The notes beneath the pieces are model-generated. The model ran no database searches. It saw only the letters and a list, made by a program, of their open reading frames with translations, and had not been told where the DNA came from. Source: Marisa cornuarietis (lineage: Eukaryota; Mollusca; Gastropoda; Architaenioglossa; Ampullariidae). Taken from it: a stretch of DNA of 64,000 bases. Shown piece by piece: positions 45,301 to 58,800 of the stretch (the first letter of the stretch is position 1; the number at the start of each line of letters is the position of its first letter). The stretch spans positions 2,418,001 through 2,482,000 of the forward strand of contig SMMW01000635.1 of NCBI GenBank assembly GCA_004794655.1. Direction: 5' to 3'. A program made the translations under genes and the position numbers.

Positions 45301-48300
45301 AGGGACAAATGACTGACTTGAATGATTGTTGATATTGGAGAATGCATCATATGTCTTGTTCAATCCTTGATCACTGATGTGGCTGGTGTTAGGGGTGTTG
45401 TCTGTGTTAGAGCTGAAGACCTTGATACTCTAGTCAAAACCCACAACCTGTCCACTGGACCCAGTTCCCACCCCTCTACTGGTAGACTGTCTTGACGTCC
45501 TACTTCCTGCCCTAACAGAAATAGTAAATGATAGCTTGACTTCTGGCATTTTCCCTTCCACCTTTAAAACAGCCTTAGTGAAGCCGCTGTTAAAAAAAAG
45601 CCTACCCTCGACATCAATGTATTAGACAATTACCGTCCAGTCTCAAACTTACCATTTCTGTCTAAAATCCTTGAGAAAATAGTTCTCAAGCAACTTCTAT
45701 CCCATCTGAACTCTGAAAACTTGATTTCTCCATCACAGTCTGCTTATCGCCCTTTTCACAGCACTGAGACCGCTCTGCTGAAAGTGACAAACGACATTTT
45801 GTCTGCTCTGGATAGAGGTGACATCTCATTTCTCACCATGTTAGACCTGTCTGCTGCCTTTGATACCATAGATCACACTACACTCATTCACAGACTCAGT
45901 ACTCTCTATGGCATCTCAGGCTCTCCACTCAGCTGGTTTCAGTCATATCTCTCAGATAGGACTCAGTCAGTTATAGTGGATGGCCGCTTGTCTTCACCTG
46001 TGTCTATTCACTCAGGAGTCCTACAAGGCTTTGTACTTGGTCCCATCCTCTTCATCTTGTACATGAACCCACTTACCACTCTAATTCAATCTCACTCTAT
46101 ATCCTGTCAATCCTTTGCTGACGACACCCAGCTATATACCAGTTGTTCTCCTTCTTAGGCTCACACTACTATCCAGAGCATACTCTGTCCATCTCAATCA
46201 CCAAAATTTTTATCTGCTCGTTTATTCTGTCTAAATTAGACTACTGCAACTCTCTTCATTGATAAGCTTCAGAAGATCCAGAACTCAGCTGCTCGTCTCG
46301 TTTTTCGGACTCGCAAACATGATCATGTCTCACCACTTCTTCGCTCTCTTCATTGGCTACCAGTTAAAGCTAGAATAGACTACAAGCTCTCAACTCTCTG
46401 CTATGGTTTCTTCGAAGGTCACTTCCCCAGCTACTTTAACGAAATCTTGTCTGTCAAAACTCCTGCCCGAAACCTTTGCTCCTCATCAGACTCCCGCATT
46501 TTATCCCTCCCTCTCACAAAGACAGTCACATATGGACAAGGGATGTTCTCCCTTTGTGCTGCCCAGCAGTGGAACTCTCTACCACATCACATTCGCCACT
46601 CAGCCTCCAAGGCTGCATTCAAACGCTCTCTTAAAACATATCTTTTTACAAAATATTATTCCTGACTTGTACCTCATCTTTATGTTGTCCAGTGTCCCTA
46701 TGTGTACCTCACTGTCTATTGGTTGTTATGTTTCTTTCTATCAAATTGTACTGTGCAGAGAGTGCGATCTATCTTATTCGTGATTCTGCGCATTATAAGT
46801 TCGCATTATTATTATTATTAGGAGTCGGATAATGAATCTTAGTCTGTTGTCTGCAGTGTGAGGGTGATGATGACACGCCAGAACTGGGCTTCAATTTCTC
46901 AGATGACTCACAGGGCTTGGGTGAGGCCTCACATAGCCATATGTCTCAGCCCATTATGGAGGTTAATGATAGTGGACTGAATGCTACATCACTCACAGGA
47001 GACAGACTTCTGTCTCAACCTTATAAGGTAATATAGACATTTGAACATAATTTTTGCTTTATAAGTGGGATAACCATGCTGCTTGATCATTTACACCTTT
47101 TTTCTGTCATGACTTGTATATTATGTTCAGTGAAAAATAACCTTAACAGTGCTTAGTATCAACAAACAAAATACACAAAAGCATACACAAACTCGCTATG
47201 TTTTTCAGACCACTTAATCCCATACATGTGAAAAGCAGAATAGTGGCATTTGATAAATATCTGGATTCGCACAATTTTTTATAGCATTTTTCTTGGAAAG
47301 TATTTTCAGAGTGAGCAACATTTTCTGTTTCCTTGGCTGAATTCTGTTCAGGTTGCCAAGATTGATTTAAATTATGCAAAAACTGCTAAAAGGCTGGATG
47401 TGCGAAAGCTGAAAACATCGATGTGGTCTATTCTTACCTCATCATCTAAGGACTTCAAGGTGAGATATAAAGATTTAAGTAAGATTTTGTGGTGTATTAT
47501 AATAATAAGCACATATATATATAGCACCTTTCTCCAGCAACAACAGGACTCAAAGGGCTTTACAGTAAAAAGATTGCACTTGTATATACTTCCCTGTCAA
47601 AAAGACAAGCTCAGTGCACTGCACAGGAAGAACAAATAACATTCCAATGAAGAAACAAAACATGAAGATGACACAACAGGCCATGATGTGGCGATAGCCA
47701 GTTTCTCTTAGGAAGAATGCAGTAAGAAGATCAAGCTAGGTGGGAGATCAGCGTGAAGAATACGATGTTAAGAAAAAGTCAATTAGTTAACAAAAAGGAG
47801 ATCACCCTGATCAATAATGTCAGACTATGGATCTAAATAGTCGTTTGTTGTTGAGTCATTTTATCAAGGCACCCATGCAAAGAAGTTGAAGCAGAAATAA
47901 ACCATTACACTGTGTAAAAAAGTGTTTACAAAGTGCTACCTGGATGCATGACAGTTGTAGAAGTGAATGGTACAAATCACATACCGCAAAGGAAGTGGCA
48001 GGATACAGAGACCATTAGTGAACAAAAACTTTAACCTCATCTGTCCATTCAATAAAGGCAGGAAACCACAGACAATTCATTACACAGATGAACTAAAGGA
48101 AGATATAGATTCACAAGTTGATGACAATAAAACCAGAACAGATTGTAGACAAAACAGAAAAACACAGAGAGGTTCCCCATTCAGCCTGTTGGGGTATAGG
48201 TTAAACAAATATTTTGAATTGTTTGAAATCTTTTATTCATACAGTAAAAGCAACTTAAGGAGTCGGTGGGTACTTAAGAAACTAATTTTAGTACTTTTAG

Positions 48301-49702
48301 TACAGTATATATAAAGTGTTTGCAAGCAACTAATCTCAACATTGTTTTGAACCATTTCAGGGAGTCAGTGCATACTATACAAGTTTCGTATTATTAGTAT
48401 TTAAAGGTTTTTGATCTGTTATGCATGGTATTTTAAATGTGAAAATATACTACATAATTTGACAGAAAACTTTGAAATACTTCGGCATGATAAATCTGCT
48501 TCAAGATAATTACCATGTTTTGAAGAGAAGCTGCCTTATCCCCCAGTAGTGCATGCACCAGAAATGACTGTGCTGTCATTGCCATGCACTTCCATGTAAC
48601 CTGGAAGTGAAGCACCAGCATGCCTCTGTAAAAACTCTCACTGTGGTACTGAGCTTGGTGTACTGTGATTTATCAAATGATAGTGACATTTCTGCTGAAG
48701 TCAATACTTTGTTGCTCCAGAAGCAGGACAGTGCTGCCAGCGAGTCAGCTCTTCAAACCACCACAGGTGGGAAAGTGCCAGAAAAAGAGATGAAACAAGA
48801 ATGGACTTTCCATTCGCTGCTGGAAAACCTGTTTACCCAGTTGTCGGGTGACACAGCCCGCAATCTCAGTGTCCCCATTGCCTTTGTCTGTCTGCTTCAT
48901 CTGGCAAATGAAAAGGTATTTATTCTAGAGGCTTGTCTCATGCTTGTGGTCAGAACCGCCATCTCGAATCACACAGGGCAATTGAAATGAAAGGCTATCC
49001 TTGTTCTCATCACCATGCTTGGTTTTTATGGAAGGAGTAGTGGAAGTAGGGTTTTTCTGGGGGGAATATCATTTGTGAATAATCTAGGTAATGAAAGAAA
49101 AAATCTGTAATTTTACATATGCACTGCTATGCAACTGTTGCGGCCCTATGCTTCTCAAGGAGTAGCAAGGACTAAACTAACTATGCAACAACATATTATT
49201 ATTAAAGCAGATTTGTGCATGTTAACAGACATGTAAAAAGAGTAAGTGGACATGGCAGTTTAGTTTTCATAAATTGGCCTGAAACTGTGTTGTAGTCAGG
49301 ATTATAAGTAAATCATTCCTTTGAAATTTTTATTGAACATGTTCAAAATCATCTGTTTCTATCATTCAAACCCAACTTGACAGTTTACTTGTCTGTCCCT
49401 TAATCAGTGCATACAGAGACTTTATATTCGATACATCATTAATAGCATTCATTGTATCACTGTTCAATATTTAGTTATACACCGTTATTTAGACAAAAAG
49501 ACATTCAAGACTTCTTTTTCTGTAAACTTTAATTTTGTAATAGTTTTACATATTTGTTATTGTGGTCATTATGTATAGATTTAGCAGATTTGATGGCACA
49601 TGACTCTGTATGCTGATATTTTTGCTTGTGACATTTTTGTTGCAGACATTGAAAATAAGTGATCAAAATATGGCCGATTTGATAATAGACCAGGACCTTT
49701 AA
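36363..49702 (+). CDS. NCAPH: Condensin I kleisin subunit NCAPH (CAP-H/Barren)
   Basis: Seventeen coding exons: 36363-36610, 37463-37544, 37728-37814, 38088-38226, 39435-39496, 39721-39792, 40180-40393, 41322-41410, 41558-41708, 42608-42704, 42960-43087, 43296-43531, 44143-44244, 46857-47027, 47352-47459, 48721-48915 and 49646-49702. They total 2238 nt or 745 aa (human 741); every junction is GT-AG and in phase. Family blocks appear in order: ERRDRRRSRILELQ near 57, AEHYSNCIQLSAEN near 97-110, KNAFGLHLIDYM near 115, TLDASAKIYAGRVD near 144, VDPMFQ at the start of exon 7, ICPAFRDFRFTGWD in exon 8, SYFNKVVMRTWAGPSHW in exon 11, NYNYDNANDRENYCP in exon 13, YAKTAKRLDVRKLKTSMWSI in exon 15 and PIAFVCLLHLANEK at the end of exon 16. 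The kleisin bridges SMC2 and SMC4 and carries the HEAT subunits in mitosis. The N-terminus has several SP/TP sites. Confidence 0.96.
40640..41157 (+). mobile_element. Retroelement 3' end with (ATT)n tail
   Basis: GGATTTGGCGCTATACAAGC precedes (ATT)n at 41073-41149, the 3' end form of L2/CR1-type elements and SINEs that use their tail. The upstream boundary is uncertain. Within it, TGTATGACATGTTGGATATT recurs 43 bp apart (40855 and 40898). It lies in NCAPH intron 7. Confidence 0.6.
42271..42297. repeat. Poly(T) run of 27
   Basis: Twenty-seven consecutive T follow a SINE-like fragment (42195-42266) whose text resembles the relic at 21.5 kb. It may be the A-tail of an antisense insertion or a plain homopolymer. 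Confidence 0.8.
43770..43862 (+). other. NCAPH: Candidate alternative stop exon of NCAPH
   Basis: After acceptor AAAATTGTAG the frame stays open in the phase required by exon 12 (phase 0). It encodes 30 residues, including HINWKYREDETDTEKLKEAY, then TGA. No donor consensus occurs before the stop. The normal next exon (44143) also enters in phase 0 and carries the conserved residues. Used as a terminal or retained exon, this would end the protein near residue 565 and remove the C-terminal SMC-binding part. It may also be chance. Confidence 0.3.
44340..45310 (+). mobile_element. Degraded non-LTR retrotransposon fragment (RT and C-terminal region)
   Basis: Plus-strand frames give, with several frame breaks, VLFSIFLENIMHETYHDHH, SISIGGGQIFNLCYADSIDL (catalytic YADD altered to YADS), KTKIMITSNGKAEF, CSCKYLGALW, RIQTFENKCLRRLFWISYRE, HQEPLLATVKQRKLVWFGHV and a Trp-rich tail. 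It is the same family as 17235-17830. It lies sense-oriented in NCAPH intron 13 and is inactive. Confidence 0.88.
45395..46822 (+). mobile_element. CR1/L2-type LINE fragment with internal deletion
   Basis: Coding similarity to the element at 27384-29622 runs through VKPLLKK, QSAYRPFHSTETALLKV, LDLSAAFDTIDHTTLIHRL, GPILFILYMNP and the FADD core in SFADDTQLY. It breaks after about 46158 and resumes near 46230 at LDYCNSLH, then SAARLVFRTRKHDHVSPLLR, SLHWLPVKARIDYKLS and the C-terminus WNSLPHHIRH. About 110 codons between palm and thumb are missing relative to the other copy. The end is GCGCATTATAAGTTCGC(ATT)n. It lies 35 bp before the next NCAPH exon. Confidence 0.9.
47495..47580 (+). repeat. 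Interspersed repeat fragment
   Basis: ATAATAAGCACATATATATATAGCACCTTTCTCCAGC followed by ACTCAAAGGGCTTTACA resembles the 3' end module (TATATAGCGCC...CAAAGCGCTTTACA) common in invertebrate interspersed repeats. It sits in NCAPH intron 15 and may extend to about 47900. Confidence 0.5.
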
Positions 49703-49876
49703 CCTGATTTTACCTTCTTTTTTTTTCCTGGATCACCCTGCCATAACACAGAAAGTGTGTGCACCAAACCACTTCGCTATTTCTATTTTCACATTGGATG
49801 GGTGTGTTAATGACTTTTATCTTAACACTGGAAAAACTAATTTTTAAATGCTTGATACCGATTTCTGCTACTGGAC

Positions 49877-49882
49877 ATTAAA
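49877..49882 (+). terminator. Candidate NCAPH polyA signal ATTAAA
   Basis: ATTAAA lies 175 bp past the NCAPH stop, followed by a T-rich stretch. It is the commonest variant hexamer; later sites are possible. Confidence 0.45.
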
Positions 49883-52800
49883 GCATTGTAATCTTTGCTA
49901 TTTTAAGACTGATCAGGTTCAAAAGTATTCATCAAGAGTATTCATGAGATGTTAACACAGTTATAAAAACTTGCAAGTTATTATGCACCTATTTTATACT
50001 TGAAAAAATTTTGAAAGCAAGAATATGGAAGTGGCTTTTTGACTGATATATTACTTAATCATGGTCATTTGTGAAAAATGTTGTGTTAACATTTTTATAA
50101 TGAGGAAGATATTCAGGCAGGAAAAGTCATGCAGAGATGGTTGAGTTCACAAACATAAAATGGGGGAACATCTGCTGGAGCTGTTGCAGGGTGAACGGTG
50201 TTAGAATAATCAACTGTTTTCTGTTAAACTTTGCACAGGCATGCAGTGCCATTTTGTTGCTCCACTCTCATTCACTTTCATCATTTTAGTAAATTAAAGA
50301 ATGCTGGTGGGATCATTGCAAGAAGTGACAGTCTCACAGACAGCAAATGCATTTGAGTACCCAAACAAACTAGAGAATGCTGATTATGTATTTTTTATGC
50401 ACAGGCACTGGATAAGAGGCTGTATTGCCTTTTAATAGCTAATACCAACTTCTGTCTATAAATGTGTTTAGCAAACTTCTGCAAGATTTTGCAGTCCTGC
50501 AAGACATCATCAGAAAGGCATTTGTTGATAAAGTGCAGCAGAATTAGTTGTCAGCAGCCACTGACCTTTCACTTTAAGGACAGAAAATCTCTGTGCTAGC
50601 CAAATTTTGTTTTTGTGGTTTGGTACAAGCTTTAGTAGAGCAGTTGAAAGTATCAACACTCGATCACCCAAAGGATTTCAGTGAATTGAAAGAAATTTGT
50701 CTAAAGATGATTTTTTTTTTAAATTTTTGATCAGAATTTTAGCTTAAATGTTAATTTGACCTGAAAGTGTTTTAACTAGTGAAAACAAGAATTTTTATAA
50801 TTATTTACTAGATTTTAAAAGCTATTTGTTTACTAGTGTTTACTAAGTTTGAGAATTAAACAAGATTAAGTGCATTTAGTGCACGCAGTCCATGGAATCA
50901 GTAATGAGACAACTTATCTCCCTTCCCACCAAAATCTCCATAAAAGTGAGCATTGAACAAACTACACAATGTACATAACATCCCAGATGAGTATGGGATC
51001 CAATGCTTGTAACACAAATATTTTCTAATGCCATTATTGCTTTAAGGAAATGACTTTGGTTGAAAGATGAATGCTAAAATATGTTTAAATTTCTTCCAGA
51101 AAATTGTAGAAAAGAGGCAAGGTGTCACTATAAAAATCACCTGCTTGCAGAATGAAATATGGATGATGAAGCTCTCGTAGCAATAAGAACTTTGCAACAC
51201 GTTTTGCTAAACGTTTCTTGCACTCAGTTGTTGACCAAGAGCAGTCTAGAAATTTTTTCAGCCATTGGAGAAAAATGTGTAATCTTGTTGACACCACTTA
51301 TTTCAGATTTGCAGATTTGTGTGCTCTGAATTTGCTCAACATCTAGAGCTTTTATTTCCTATTTTTAGTATTAAACATAGATTGTAATAAATTTTAAACT
51401 ATAGATTTTTTGAAATGATTCTGTGGTCTTGCAGAGTTGACAAGTAGATCTAGAGATATGTGTTGGGTGAGTGAGAAAAGAGAACACATTGAAAGAAATT
51501 TTCTGATTCACGTGAGAGATTTGTTGTGTGCATTTCATTTTCATCAAGACACTCAACACCCATTTCAACTATGTTCATGTCAAGTGTTTCTGTATGGAGA
51601 CCAGGGAGTTTTTAATCTGAACTTTAAAAAAGCAGAAATAAATTACAGAAAGCATACTTTTGTTGAGTTTGATCCTGCACCCTGATCTACAACATGCAAC
51701 ATTTTTTACATGTTGAGACTACTTGTAGATGAAATTCAAACCAGAGATGGCAGAAGTCCACTTTTTTTAAAATGATATATTTTGACCGGCAGTTACATTT
51801 ACTTACAACATATTTAAAGATTTTAGCATATTGTCATTATGAACAAAAATCTGCACATTCACAGAAGCTGTGAATGCTGCATCTGTTCTTATCTGGAGAA
51901 AATGTTAGTTGGCTCCCTTTCTGTTTCTTGTACTTTTTGCAAATATAAACATTAATATATAAATCTAATTCTTTAAGTCCTTCAGATATGAACCAATTCT
52001 GCTCTAAGAATGGGTTCATGTGTCCAAAAAGTTTGCAACTCCAACATTTGCCTAAGCATGCAGGTTATGAGCATCCAACACATCTGGATACATAGATTAG
52101 CTCACTAGCGGTAAGCAAATTTAATGCTTTTAAAACTACAGTTTCCTTGTTTCCACTGTTAAATGATTTTTAAACATAACCTACATAAGTAATTGTGCTA
52201 GTCTTCATCAACAATATGCTACAGCTATTTGTACATAACAAAATGCTTTTAAATGGGTATGAATCAGCCTTCTGTGCTGATGCACAACTTGAAATTCTAC
52301 TAGTTTTAGTTTTGTATAAATTTTTAACTTATTGCACATGCACGTTTGCATCTTTGAAAGCTTGTAATTTGAAGGTTCGCATCTAGATGATTTACTGTAT
52401 AAAATGGACATCTTTCTATGTAATTCATGCTGAAATCTGGACAGTTATTTTCTTAAAAGAAAAAAAAAATTACAGGATCAGCACTGAGCACAATATCCAC
52501 ACAGCAACGCAGGAAAGTGGACACGCAATAGCAATACCAAATATTTATTCTGTCAAAATATTTCACAATAAAAAACTTGTCCATTGCACAGGCCACCGAC
52601 TAAACAATTGAAAAAGCACACTGTGATGTAGGCACCTATTGCAAAATAGGATAACATGGAAACAATCCATCTTCACAACTTCAAAACAATACCGTAACAC
52701 CACAGGGGTTTTTGTTTTAGCAAAACTATTAAAATAATTTGTTGAAATAAAAATCTGATGACAGAAAAAGGTAAATAGTATATATAATTTATATATATAT

Positions 52801-55800
52801 CTTTCTTTTTTTTAATATGACAATGGCGAGTTGAGCAAAATTGTCAATGTCTATGGCAGGTACAGAATAAAAATGTGATATTCTGAGATTTGTTAAAAAT
52901 GCAGAAAACCTGTTCCAACAAAAGTGTTCTGTAAAGATTGCACAGTCACAAATAGAAACATCGTCACCACAATAACAGATCTATAACAATCCTCTGACAA
53001 ACCAAAAGATACAGCAAGTAAAAAGTCAGGAACCCTATTATGCCAATTTCCAAACAAAAAAAAAAACCAACAGCTTATTTAAAAAAAACCAACCAGAAAA
53101 CAAAAGTGAGTAGTCGTAGTCTCAATCTTGCCATTTCCTGTTAGAATTAGAACTTGGTTCTTTTAAATGTCAACGTCTACCCACCCACCCCCTCATTCAT
53201 TAAAAGCTACCCGAGTGTCTTTGGACACAGACATATAATAATTATTATTTTGATTACCTGTCTAATTTGTTGATTTTCATAACCGAAGAACATGGATTTC
53301 CAGGAAAATAATTTTTTGAAACCCCTAGAGTTAAAAAAAAGATCACTTAAACATACCCTTATAAAATACATGATCACATCAACCGACTAACATTACTTAA
53401 GATGAGAACAAAATAAAAGTTATCAAACACTAGTCTATAGAAATATGTAGCCAGTTTTAATCGGCCTTAAAAGTAAACATACCATAAGCATTGAGAAGTC
53501 AACTTAAATCCACCCGCTACAAAAGTAAAGAGCAGAGGGGGACCAAACCCTGCTTACAAAATGTCCCTGTAATAAAAATCGGGGACATCTCAAGTTCAGT
53601 TTTGAAATGGATACTAATTAAATGTTTGATACATTCTGCACTCAATGTTTTGTTATTATTAACTTGTTTTCAGTACTAAAAGTTCCAGTCACAATGTCAA
53701 CTACAAGAAACAGGATGAATAGAAAAATACGCCAACATTATAATGCATTGCACAATAGTTAAAGAAGCACTTCATCCAATAGATATGTATAGCTAACATC
53801 GACTGAGTAAAATTTACCCGTTTTAAACTCACCCTAATGCAACTGCTTTTTAAGGATGTGAGTCCATGAGTATGATCCGTCTGACACTGTACAGCCAAGC
53901 ATACACATATACACAAACAGAAGGTAACAAAAGGAGCTAGATATTTACTGAAACGACTAATAGCCACCCACAATCATACACTAATTGTTCTTGGCTGTAC
54001 ACAAGTACCGAAAAGGACCAGTGAAACCTAAACAGCAATAGTGATCTTGCTTCTACACCTTGGTTACAGTGCTCTGTACATGCTCATTGTCATATTACAC
54101 ATGCCAAAAGCTAAAGGCACTTAACACATTAGTTGAGAACACTACGACACAGTCAACTACTACCTGTGACAAATATACGAGTGTCCGTAGATGACATATT
54201 CAATAGTGCAATTACAGTCAAGGTGTGCACAGTGGAAAGTAACTGTTCATTACAAGACAATAAAGACACGTACTGTGCGCAGACCATAGCCTTCTGAACA
54301 CTAGGACTTTTTTTTTTTTGATTACACTAGTCGAGATGCCAGTGTTATAATAAAACATAATTAGTCAGTATAACTAGCATGGTCAACTGCAAGGCACAGG
54401 GTTATCTTATAGTTTAAGCCACCAGTCTAGAAACCTGTGCAAGAGCAAACCTTAGATGCTCAATTGAAGAAATAATTTTAATCTTACGATGGGCATCATT
54501 AAATCAAAAGACTTCTATATGAAAATTACATATATATATATATATATCTTCTTAACCCCAAACTACCGAAATTGTAAAATCTCTTACAAAATGCGTGGTT
54601 CCACTTTAAAGTCAAGCTTTTTGGTATGAATGGAATGCAAAAGGAATGGTGAACAGTATGATGAAAGTGCAACATTTTATGCAAGTAGCCAGCACCAACC
54701 GTGCGCAGCTGTTGTGTTACCCTATGGTGCTGATGTCAAGTACCCCTTGTCCATGCTTGGTCAATGAGGACCCACCACCTTGGGCAAGCTTAAAGCCACT
54801 TTAGATGAAGCCTGACTGCTAGACAGCAACATATACCTGTCTCACAGTCCTCACCTCTTTCATCAAGTTGGAAGGAGTCTAGCCTTTAAACAGCTGCAGT
54901 AATTACCACTGTATAGGAAAAAAGATGATAGGCATTCAAACATGTCTAACTTGGTAAATACCTTTTTTTCTTTAGTCACAATTTTTCTTGCCTCCTTATG
55001 TAAAATCTCCCACATCCCAACTATTTTGAGATCTAACACTAGAATTGTTCCTATTTATCATTATTCATTTCTCATTCTCAAAGAAGCATGAAATATAATG
55101 CCTACTGCTGCCAAAGCATGAAAATATAATGTGAAAAGGCTGTTCCATTTAGACATCAGTAGAAAGCAAGGCAAACTGTCCAGTGCACTTCCAGGTGTCT
55201 CCACGGATACTTCAGTTGATTGTACAGCTGCTCTCATATACATTGTACAAAGTCATGAAATGCATGGGCATCCTGTACAACAAACGACAAGGGCAGTAAA
55301 AATATAGACTCGAAATTGAACAACAATGGGACGTATAGTTTCTTGAGCAATGGTGTTCGGATATGGTACAATGTGCTGTCAACCACTCACTCACAAAATA
55401 CATCAACTTCATTTAAACAATTTACATAAACATGATAAAATCAAAATAGTGTATATTCATTCTCATAAGGTCACTGCTCAGCATCAAAAGAAAAAAAGAA
55501 AATATTCACGAATGAAAGGATGATTACTTGATTATTCTCGATAGACTTTTTTGGGGTATATCTAAGTTTTCACGTGCCATTCATCTACCTCTCTGGGTTG
55601 AACCATTCTTTTACCACCTTAAAGCAGAAGCAAAAAGGCCACCCTTCATACTCTTTCCTGGAGTACTAGCAGAGGACAAAAATCTGTTCAGTCAATATAA
55701 AGTTGGTGAATCTGTTGCTCCATGTCTTTATGAGAATGAATATAGCAATTTGTTATACAAAACCACCATAAAATCTACTCTTTTATGACAAAATACATTT

Positions 55801-58800
55801 GTGAAGGCATGATCAATGAGTGTCCACACAGGTGTATGGTGATAACTAGCCCAATAGTGGAAATCACTACTACAAAATTCAATGTATCAAAGCCATCTTC
55901 AAAGCACTTTCCATTCTGTTCAATAATCCAATGGTACATTTATATCAGCATGAAGCAATGCATAAAACATGTGGAAAGGGAGAAAAGTGAACCTCTAGAT
56001 CATATGGTATTTTGATTTTTTTTTTACCTTACTTTTTTCTGGTGCACTGTTTTGGCAAATTAATTTTTTTGTGATCTCTGTGAGCAGCTACATTTTTTTT
56101 TAAGTGTGGCTTGCATCCTTCATATAAATCTAACTATTTAAAATGAAAATAAAATGTATATTGCAAAACAGCATGGTCAATGTCAGTCACACTTAAGTGA
56201 TGCAGACATGCTGACAGCATAATTAGGGAAGTAAATAAAAGAAAAATTCAATTAATTTTAATGACATAAAAATACACAACTTTTTCTACGCTGAATTTAA
56301 TTTCAACAATAGGCTAAACTTATTGGACCCTTTGACTTCCCTTTGTCTTTCTATGATTACTGAGTGGACAATGGCCTTTCTTACCTTCAAACCACTGAAC
56401 AGATAAAATAAACCTGGCTTCTGCTTTAAACATTGCAGATGGGTATGGCCCAGCTAGGGCTGTGACAGCTCACAGTTTCCTGATTTCCAGTAAACAATCA
56501 CATTTTATACAATTTTAATTCTAAAGATACTGTATTTCCTATCCTATAGAATGATTGCTGCTTAAATAAGAAATCTAGGGAAATGTCATACACCTATTAT
56601 ATTTGTCATCTATACCAGACTTGTATAAAAACAAATTACGTTCCCCAAAACATTTTTTTTCTTAATGGCGCAGGAGGGAAGTTGAAGGGGGATAGGGTGA
56701 GTAGATCCATTCTGTAAAATTCTCTTATTGCGCTTGAAATGTAATTCAAACCACTAAGAGTGAAAAAGGTTCTCTGAATGGCAAAATAAGAAAAAAAAAA
56801 AAAGAAAAGAAAAAACAAAAAACAAAAAAAATGGGATTCTAAGTTAATCTCACACTAACCATGCTATGATTTTTCTGAGCTGCACCGCATCAAAAGCCTA
56901 AAGAAGCAGAAAGGCACTTGTTACAATATCGTAAATTTCATGTTTTTCTAGTACATGCCTTCGCCTTTCTGGGGAACTTTTAAGTTTGTGTTCAGAGTAG
57001 TTACAGCAGAGACCCTCAACTCCACACAGCTCACAAGGCTTTGCATTTTCGTCAGGTACATACAACTTGATAAAAAAAGAAATTAAAACATGCAAAACAT
57101 TGCTGCTTGCTGGGGAACTTGTAACATACACAGCCTGTTAGGAAGACTTGCACTACAGGTTTCCTTTGATATAGCTAGAGCAGAAAGGCAACAATATGGG
57201 ACAGCTACAGGGTATAAAAGTGGCGATGCAGTCACTGACATAGTGGGCTATTATGTGGTGCAGTTTGTGCAGTTAAACAAGCATCAGGAGGTACCTAAAG
57301 TGAGATTGGCATGTGCCCATGTGGAAAGGATGGTGCATGGTTGTCTTTTAGAGCAGCTAATTAATTTGTGTCGAATGTTAACCTGAGTGCAACAATTATT
57401 TTCAAATCAATGTGTTTGATTCATTTAAAAAATAATTCTCCAAATCTAAGTAAACAACTGATGAGCTATAAGCCTCGGAAACTTTTCTCACTTGGGTTCT
57501 GAAAGAAGTCAAGACTACATTTTCTGTGAAAGTCAGCTTTCTGACTGGACACATATGGTCTGAACTCATGATTAGCTGCGACCTTCAGTGATATCTGAAG
57601 AACAAAATAAGTCAATTCGATGTAGTTTTCTACAGAAATAACTGCAAGTTTTTGTCACAAACTAATGACAGTTTAATGTTTTGTTAAGTAGCCAGTACAC
57701 TGGAACTTAATTTCATGCCTGACCTCGGTTAGCCTTCAACATGTTATTATCTGATAATCTGGCACAGCTGCACCTGGGGGAGTCAAATAGGAATATCATC
57801 ATTCTAGTGTGTTTAAACTGCAGACTCACAAAAATAATCCTGATATTCCTCATCAGGTTATGTTATTTTTTAAAATAATATATCTGACACATGATGAGCA
57901 TCCAATATCCTTACCATAATAATAAATACCAGCAACACACATAATTTTACAAATATTTTGACAAAACTTTTTGTCATATGCACAACTTTTGTGATCCAAC
58001 ACTATGACATTGGCTGACTACAGGCAGTAAAGTCATCATTATAAAGCAAAATAACAAAAAGTAAAAACAAAACAAAGAACAAAGAGGACATACAGCAGAA
58101 AAAGTGCAAAAGCTTGTACCGTACTTCTTGCAACATTACTTTCCTAAGATGTGGCTGTTTGTTAGTATGGCACTGGATGTGCTTTGAGATTCTTTGATAT
58201 TGAAGCTTTCATCATCTTAATACATTCAGAAACATGACATCTCAACTGTGAAGAGTAGACAATTCTCAAAAAGGGCCTCACAAAATAAACTCTTCAACAA
58301 AGGCATTAATAGTCAACAAAAGATTAAAATGAGAAAATACACATAGTTCATCAACCTGAATTTTATAGTGACACCTAAATAAATGATACAAAGGTGAAAA
58401 ATCCTTTGACGACATTGTCCATAAATATGGTAATGTGGTAATATGGTAAAATAAACATCAGTTTGAGTAGCAACTCTTTTGTGGGAGTTGGGGGAGGGAA
58501 CCAAACACAAACAAATGCTTGAAGAAAATGAGATCTCTGACCTTTGACAGTGAACACTAATTGTGGAATGTATAAACACAAGCAGAGATGTTTTTGTAAA
58601 CATATCGTGTCACTTGTTCTCTGAGGGAACCAAGGCTGGGAATCACGAGGAAGAACTTCCTGGTGCTGGATGTAAGGTGACAACTACACTATCAATATCT
58701 AAGACTTTCAACAAAGAAAGGAATTTTGAATTCAAAACTTTTAACAATGGACAAAAAATAAACTGATATTCATACACACATACATCTTCTTTGAAATGTA

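Noticed and set aside
48607..48720. Upstream part of the open frame before NCAPH exon 16
   Set aside because: An acceptor at CACCAG (48618) is also in phase, but it adds a hydrophobic stretch unlike the family. The acceptor TTGTTGCTCCAG (48720) has a better tract and gives the expected length.
55528..55788. 86-codon plus-strand frame in the gene-free interval
   Set aside because: It looks mildly coding-like but has no partner exons, domain or start context. It is kept as non-coding.
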